A model generated the notes under the pieces. That model had not been told where the DNA came from. It made no database searches and saw nothing but the letters and a program-made list of their open reading frames with translations. From Xylogone sp. PMI_703 (lineage: Eukaryota > Ascomycota > Leotiomycetes), in contig JAJTUQ010000002.1 in assembly GCA_021399445.1 (NCBI GenBank), positions 6,386,001 to 6,450,000 on the forward strand: a stretch of DNA of 64,000 bases, read 5' to 3'. The position numbers and the translations under genes were made by a program. Positions 59,620 through 64,000 of the stretch are shown here, piece by piece. The stretch's first letter is position 1. Each line of letters opens with the position of its first letter.

Positions 59620-60757
59620 TCAGAAATAAAAAGCTAAAAAAACTGAATATCTTTAGCTTCCGGTGGAAAATAATCATCTCTAGTATTATTTTCTTTATTA
59701 CGTATATAGTTATATAGTATTATAACTATAAAGATTAAACAAATTTATGTTTTAATCGAATATTCTAGAATTGATTTAAGAATCTAGAATTTCTTTTTTG
59801 TTATTCTAAAAATATGTTTTATAATATTCCTTAAAAATGAATACTGAAGATTAAACAGTTCTTTATAATTCTGAGGTTTTTGGTTATCTTGCTAAAACTC
59901 CTTAAGATGATATTTAGTACTACGATATAGTACTATAACTGTAGAAGTATTCGAATAACTAGTATCTCTGAGCTAATAGAAATTTTCCGGAATACTGAAA
60001 TTATGATTAGTTTAAGCATCTTTTAATATTCACACATCATAGACTGACTTTTCTTAACCAGGAAACGTATACACAAATAGCAATTCGAAGTTGTAAACAG
60101 TAAGTACATTCTGAGATAATGTCTGTTTTCTGTTTTTATATCGAGCGTGATCTCCAGGAGACAAATGGACCTCAATATGAATATTATCAAGAGTTCTTAA
60201 ACAGTGGTAAAATTCTTGAAAACGAGGATCTTATAATATACGATCTGAAATAGGGGTAGAAACTGTTGACAATTAAACTTCCTGTTTATAAAGACATAAT
60301 AACGCATTAAGCACATCATAAAAGATTATACTAATCGTTGATCCAGAGTGAGAAAACCTTTCTTGAACATCCCGGTTAAAAACTCCTTGGCCAATAATAT
60401 ATAAAAAGATGAATATCTTTTCGTCAATACTAATATTACGAAAGCTTTTAGTGATGAGCAATCAGTTAAAGAACGTTTAAAGTCTTGGAATATATCTAAA
60501 GACATGTACAATACTTCAAAACAACGTCTAAGATAGCCTGAATTAATCAATTTAACGATATATTCATGGCTAGTCATACCGGTCCTGCATGGGGCACGAC
60601 ATATAACGCTTTCAACAACATCCAGAATAGCCAGTTTTACGGCCTCTTTTCGATACGCAAAAAGGCTTATAACATCTTTAGCTTCTTCTCTATCAGATGA
60701 GCTAGTTGAATTTGTGCTGGCTATACTGGTTGTCGAGATATCGTTGTCGGAATCCAT
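59620..60757 (-). pseudogene. Harbinger transposase (HARBI1/DDE_Tnp_4 type)
   Basis: Starts at the ATG at 60757 (MDSDNDISTT). Phase changes once near 60,460, either a small indel or an unrecognised intron; then ISIDEKIFIFLYIIGQG and QERFSHSGSTIS match the helical N-terminal part of HARBI1-like transposases. The DDE region follows on the minus strand: LDNIHIEVHLSP (first Asp), RKQTLSQNVL, SVYDV, LRDTSYSNT (second Asp), YHLKEF, and FNLQYSFLRNIIKHIF, where Lys stands at the usual catalytic Glu. Numerous stops occur. The C-terminal end is approximate. Confidence 0.82.
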
Positions 60758-61029
60758 GGTGTTGATGAACACTGAAAGTTTGGGCAATAAATTGCGGAAA
60801 AAGTAAGCTCACTGAGAGAAATCTGGAGGTCGGGACATTTGTATACCATAGCTCTTACAATTGAGCTTTGGCGCTAGAGTAGCGCCAGAGCTTTCCAACG
60901 ATTATTCAATTATTATTCAGCTTATGGAGGTTGAGATATGGGGGGGTGTTCGGTAAAAAAATTTCATATACTGACTCAGCCTGTGGTGTGGATCCTATGG
61001 AGGGTTCAGAGCGGTTGCCGAACAGGGCC

Positions 61030-61317
61030 TTAGACCCCTGTAGTTATCGTAAGCTTAGCTGTAGCCTATCGGCTACACCTGCCTGACATAAATTCGAGGA
61101 AGTAAAGTCGGAAAAAACAAAACACAAAATTAATCGTAATTCAAGAGTGTGGATAGAGGTGTAAAAGCTAATTGGAACGGCAAGGACTCATTTGAAAAGA
61201 GAGGATAGTATAAGAGTAGGATAACTATTTGATAAGTGCCTAGAAGATTGACCGATTTAAACCAAGCTACTTATAATACTGGGTGGTGTACTGGTGACAG
61301 CAATATGAAGGCGGCCC
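61030..61317. other. Short spacer
   Basis: 288 bp from the Harbinger target duplication to the end of the dehydrogenase gene; probably that gene's 3' untranslated end. Nothing else seen. Confidence 0.5.
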
Positions 61318-62291
61318 TTAAGCTTCAAATGGATGACCTCCAGCTCCTAGTTTAGCTGGAATCCACTGTAGCTTCAGTAGCTTCTTTTCTTTAATCTCTT
61401 CCTTATGTGCCTCCATCTCTTTAATATCCCAATTAATGCCTACAAAGCCACCCCTTAAATAGTCGGCCCTCTCTTGTGACAAATAGAGAGCCATCATTCC
61501 AGGCAAATCAGCGTGATCCTTTGCAAATGGCTTGAAGCTATCAGGTACCATGGATGTCATGATAATGCCAGGTGAGAGACAGAAAACACGAAGGTGAGGA
61601 TACTCCGCATCCAAATATTCCACCAAGCGTTGACCTGCAAGTTTGGAGATTGAGTACGGCGATGTGCCAGGCATAATCATAGCACCAATACTCGAGGTAA
61701 TATAAACGATAGTACCCACTGGATCTTCTGGGCTAGGCTGAGTTTTAATGAAATACTGTGCCATAAGCGCCGTTCCGAGAAAGTTGGTTTGAACAACAGT
61801 TGCAAATTCATCCCAAGGAATTTGACCCATAGGGGCCGCGACGTTATTAAAGCCAGCGTTGTTGATTAGTGTATCCGCAGGTCGACCAAAAGCCTTTTGA
61901 ATCTGATTATAGAGGTTCTTGACCTGCGCTTCATTGTTGATATCGACAGGGACGCTGATTACTCTAGCAGATGGGTCGCTCAGAAAAGCCCGGGTCTCTT
62001 TCTCTACCTGTGCTAGTTGAGCTTCTTTGCGTCCTGTAAGAACTACTGAGGCACCAGCACGGGCCCAGACTGAAGCTGCGGCCTAGAAATAGTTAGAAGA
62101 GATGTAGAGATATATACACGGGAAGGACAAACAGCTCCGATTCCTCCGTATGCCCCAGTAATGATAACGATTTTGCCTTTTTGTGAGTTTGAAGGGTTGG
62201 AAGGTAGAAGTTCATCATAAGGATCGCGATGCATTGTTTTTGTAAGCTGGAAAGGAATAGTATAGGTATCGGGGTTGACTTCTTGCGCCAT
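61318..62291 (-). CDS. Short-chain dehydrogenase/reductase
   Basis: Two exons, 62291-62133 and 62082-61318, give 307 residues. The 50-bp intron starts GTTTGT and ends TTCTAG, and splicing rebuilds ITGAYGGIGAAAASVWARAGASVVLTGR, the classical cofactor motif TGxxxGIG (from residue 45). NNAG follows. The catalytic triad is Ser183/184, Tyr196 and Lys200 (SPYSISK). The Arg after the second strand (TGRKEA) suggests NADP(H). A 35-residue N-terminal extension precedes the fold. The substrate cannot be told from sequence. The gene is intact although it lies only 288 bp from the decayed transposon. Confidence 0.9.
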
Positions 62292-63610
62292 TTTATGATT
62301 AAATTGGTGAGGATTTTGTGTGTCTTTGCAGATAGTATAAAGGTATAAAGAGTACAAATGTTCAGCTACTGCTTCTTGATGTATCCTTCAGATATGATCA
62401 ACTTATATATATATTTGTTACTACCCTTCCATCTCATGAACACTGAGCCTTAGAATCCTATTACCCTGTAGTATGGTGTGAGTCAATGTTGCTAACTGGG
62501 TCACCCAGTTGGAACTAGACAGAGCTACCGTCGCATTTACTGTAGCATTTCTAATCAATAATTTTTAAGCAAGTATTTGGCATCATTTCCTGGCTGTTTA
62601 TAGGGTTGTTAAAGGTTCTCAGAAGCATTGTCTGATAAATATTGCAATATATTACTTGTTTCAGAAACTCGATGTCCAGTTTCGCGTCGTCCTTCCTCCT
62701 ATGCGTATCAATGGCCACCCTCGTGTCGTCCTTCCTGTCCGAAGACGTAAACTGAGATTTATGGACTCTCTGATTAGAAATCCATTGTTTGGCTACGAAT
62801 GCTAATATAGCGGCTTATTTAGTCTGCCTTTTTACGCCTTGAGTGAATCTATTATATGCCCGCGTAATATCTCTTCTGCCTCCTTCGTATTCAGGAACTG
62901 CCAACGTTCAATCACTTTCTTTTTATAATCCTCAATGTATTAGATTCTACATTTATATACTCTTCAAGAACTATGTTAGTATAATAAAAGGCCCCTTGCA
63001 AACACTTGGACAAAGACAGAAGCGTGTAGAGCAATTTATACGATTAACTTCTGCCAGCTTTATTCCATACAAACCCTAGTCTCTAGAATTTCCTTGAATA
63101 TCACCCTTTCCATAAACCCTGATGAGGAGTATCCTGAACTAATCAGGAAAAGTTATAAGCTACATGAACGTGATTCACTACTTTATGCCGAAGTATGTGA
63201 TGGTTTGTGATGTGCGCCCTTCATCTCTAACAACAGTAAATCAGCATAGAATGAGCAATTACGACTTCAAACAGCAAGGGACAGGGTGAAGACAAGTTGA
63301 TCCAGCAAAATCTGCAATACCAGTATTATTCATGGCATTATTTAGATCTGTCAGCTGAAAACTTGGTGGCTCTTATAGATTAGACCCTGTGCAGATGTTA
63401 CAGATATAAGTCATGAGACCATTTTGAACATTTGATAGAACTGTTCTTGTCGACAAATGCGCTTGTAGTACTTAGTCTCGAACGGCTAATCTCTCTTGGG
63501 AGTGTTTACAGGACTGTGATTATCAGGACTCAATCTGTGATCTTTGCACACTGTCTCAGTTGTTCTGACATTTTATAATTCCATATGCTGGACTATATGT
63601 CGCACGATTC
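62292..63610. other. Intergenic, no gene recognised
   Basis: About 1.3 kb, AT-rich. A plus-strand frame at 62,843-63,079 has no family. Two copies of TCGTCCTTCCT lie about 31 bp apart near 62,690-62,730. It should contain the dehydrogenase promoter. Confidence 0.4.
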
Positions 63611-64000
63611 TCACTCATCCTTTGGAGCCTGCATAACAACGGCATCATTAACAACAGCCTCAGAAAAGCTAACGTAGCCCTGTCCTTTCACAAAAGTCGC
63701 ACTCCATGACCCCTGAGTCTTAGCCCCTATCAATTGAGAATAAAACTCGGCGTGAGCTAGGCCATCAATGGCGCCGTATACTGGATCCCCATTTGGTTTT
63801 CGTTCGTCAGCAAAGTAAAATCTATACAGCGGTTACCTATCCAGACTTAAACTCGATAATCTACTTGCAAAACTCACTTGTAACCATGATCTTTGTATTC
63901 TTCAGCCAAGTAGTGAATTAAATGTGCTGCCCCGGCTTTTCCAACTCCTTGAGACAATAGGGGTCGAACAACCATGAAGGGGAGCTTATTACCAGTATAT
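63611..64000 (-). CDS. 3' part of an unidentified gene, cut by window edge
   Basis: The terminal exon 63821-63611 and the preceding one, from the window end down to 63878, join through a 56-bp intron (GTGAGT donor, TATAG acceptor) in frame. The readable C-terminus is about 111 residues: VVRPLLSQGVGKAGAAHLIHYL, then FYFADERKPNGDPVYGAIDGLAH, and it ends EAVVNDAVVMQAPKDE. I do not recognise the family. Frame continuity across the splice and the protein-like composition make it a real gene. Start and length lie beyond the window. Confidence 0.6.

Larger units (their letters stand above)
58172..61029. mobile_element. PIF/Harbinger DNA transposon, decayed
   Basis: 2,858 bp. Terminal inverted repeats begin GGCCCTGTTCGGCAACCGCT on both ends (20 perfect bases, continuing imperfectly for about 45). 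The 3-bp duplication TTA (58169-58171, 61030-61032) and the GGCC...TGTTCGG end are hallmarks of PIF/Harbinger. Inside are the two expected genes, a Myb/SANT-like protein on the plus strand and a HARBI1-type transposase on the minus strand, arranged tail to tail. Both carry multiple stops, so it is not autonomous now. Confidence 0.92.

Overview
This window looks like nuclear DNA of a filamentous ascomycete (Pezizomycotina). The genes are mostly interrupted by short introns of 47-100 bp with GT...AG ends and CTAAC-type branch points. The proteins are typical single-copy fungal housekeeping proteins, and the only repeat-rich tract carries C-to-T/G-to-A decay of the repeat-induced point mutation (RIP) kind. 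A leotiomycete such as a Helotiales species is my guess, but I cannot prove it from this sequence.

Positions 1-41,150 are an ordinary gene-rich arm with genes on both strands. In order: a PQ-loop vacuolar-type membrane protein (-), a small NAD(P)-binding NmrA-like protein (+), a YwbE-domain plus zinc-finger protein (-), an RNPS1-like SR splicing factor (+), a RING-containing SNF2 ATPase of the Uls1/Rad5 kind (+), a membrane-anchored nucleotide pyrophosphatase/phosphodiesterase (-), an Inp54-like tail-anchored inositol 5-phosphatase (+), Tudor-SN/SND1 (-), Cu/Zn superoxide dismutase (-), a Rom2-like Rho1 GEF (+), transaldolase (-), the mitochondrial ribosome-assembly GTPase Mtg1 (+), splicing factor Isy1 (-), a membrane-anchored PPP-type metallophosphoesterase (-), and a two-exon OTT_1508-type nucleic-acid deaminase (+). 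I worked out exon borders for each by matching splice signals to reading-frame continuity and family motifs. They are predictions, not transcript-supported.

Positions 41,499-61,029 are a transposable-element island with four elements lying almost end to end, each with a visible target-site duplication (TSD). They are a copia LTR retrotransposon (minus strand, TSD TGTGC), a Tad-like LINE (plus strand, 13-bp TSD, CAT-repeat tail), a second copy of the same copia family (plus strand, TSD AATAT), and a PIF/Harbinger DNA transposon (TSD TTA). All coding frames are broken mostly by in-frame stops rather than indels. The two copia copies have exactly the same length (5,146 bp) and differ in ways expected from RIP.

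Positions 61,318-64,000 return to genes: a short-chain dehydrogenase (-) and the 3' end of an unidentified gene (-) cut by the window edge.

The most interesting points are the intact deaminase gene bordering a heavily mutated transposon island, the matched pair of differently decayed copia copies in inverted orientation, and the half-tRNA (initiator Met) primer site of that copia family. The genes do not form one pathway. Pre-mRNA splicing (RNPS1-like, Isy1), phosphoinositide/Rho signalling (Inp54-like, Rom2-like) and oxidative/pentose metabolism (SOD1, transaldolase) occur as unrelated neighbours.
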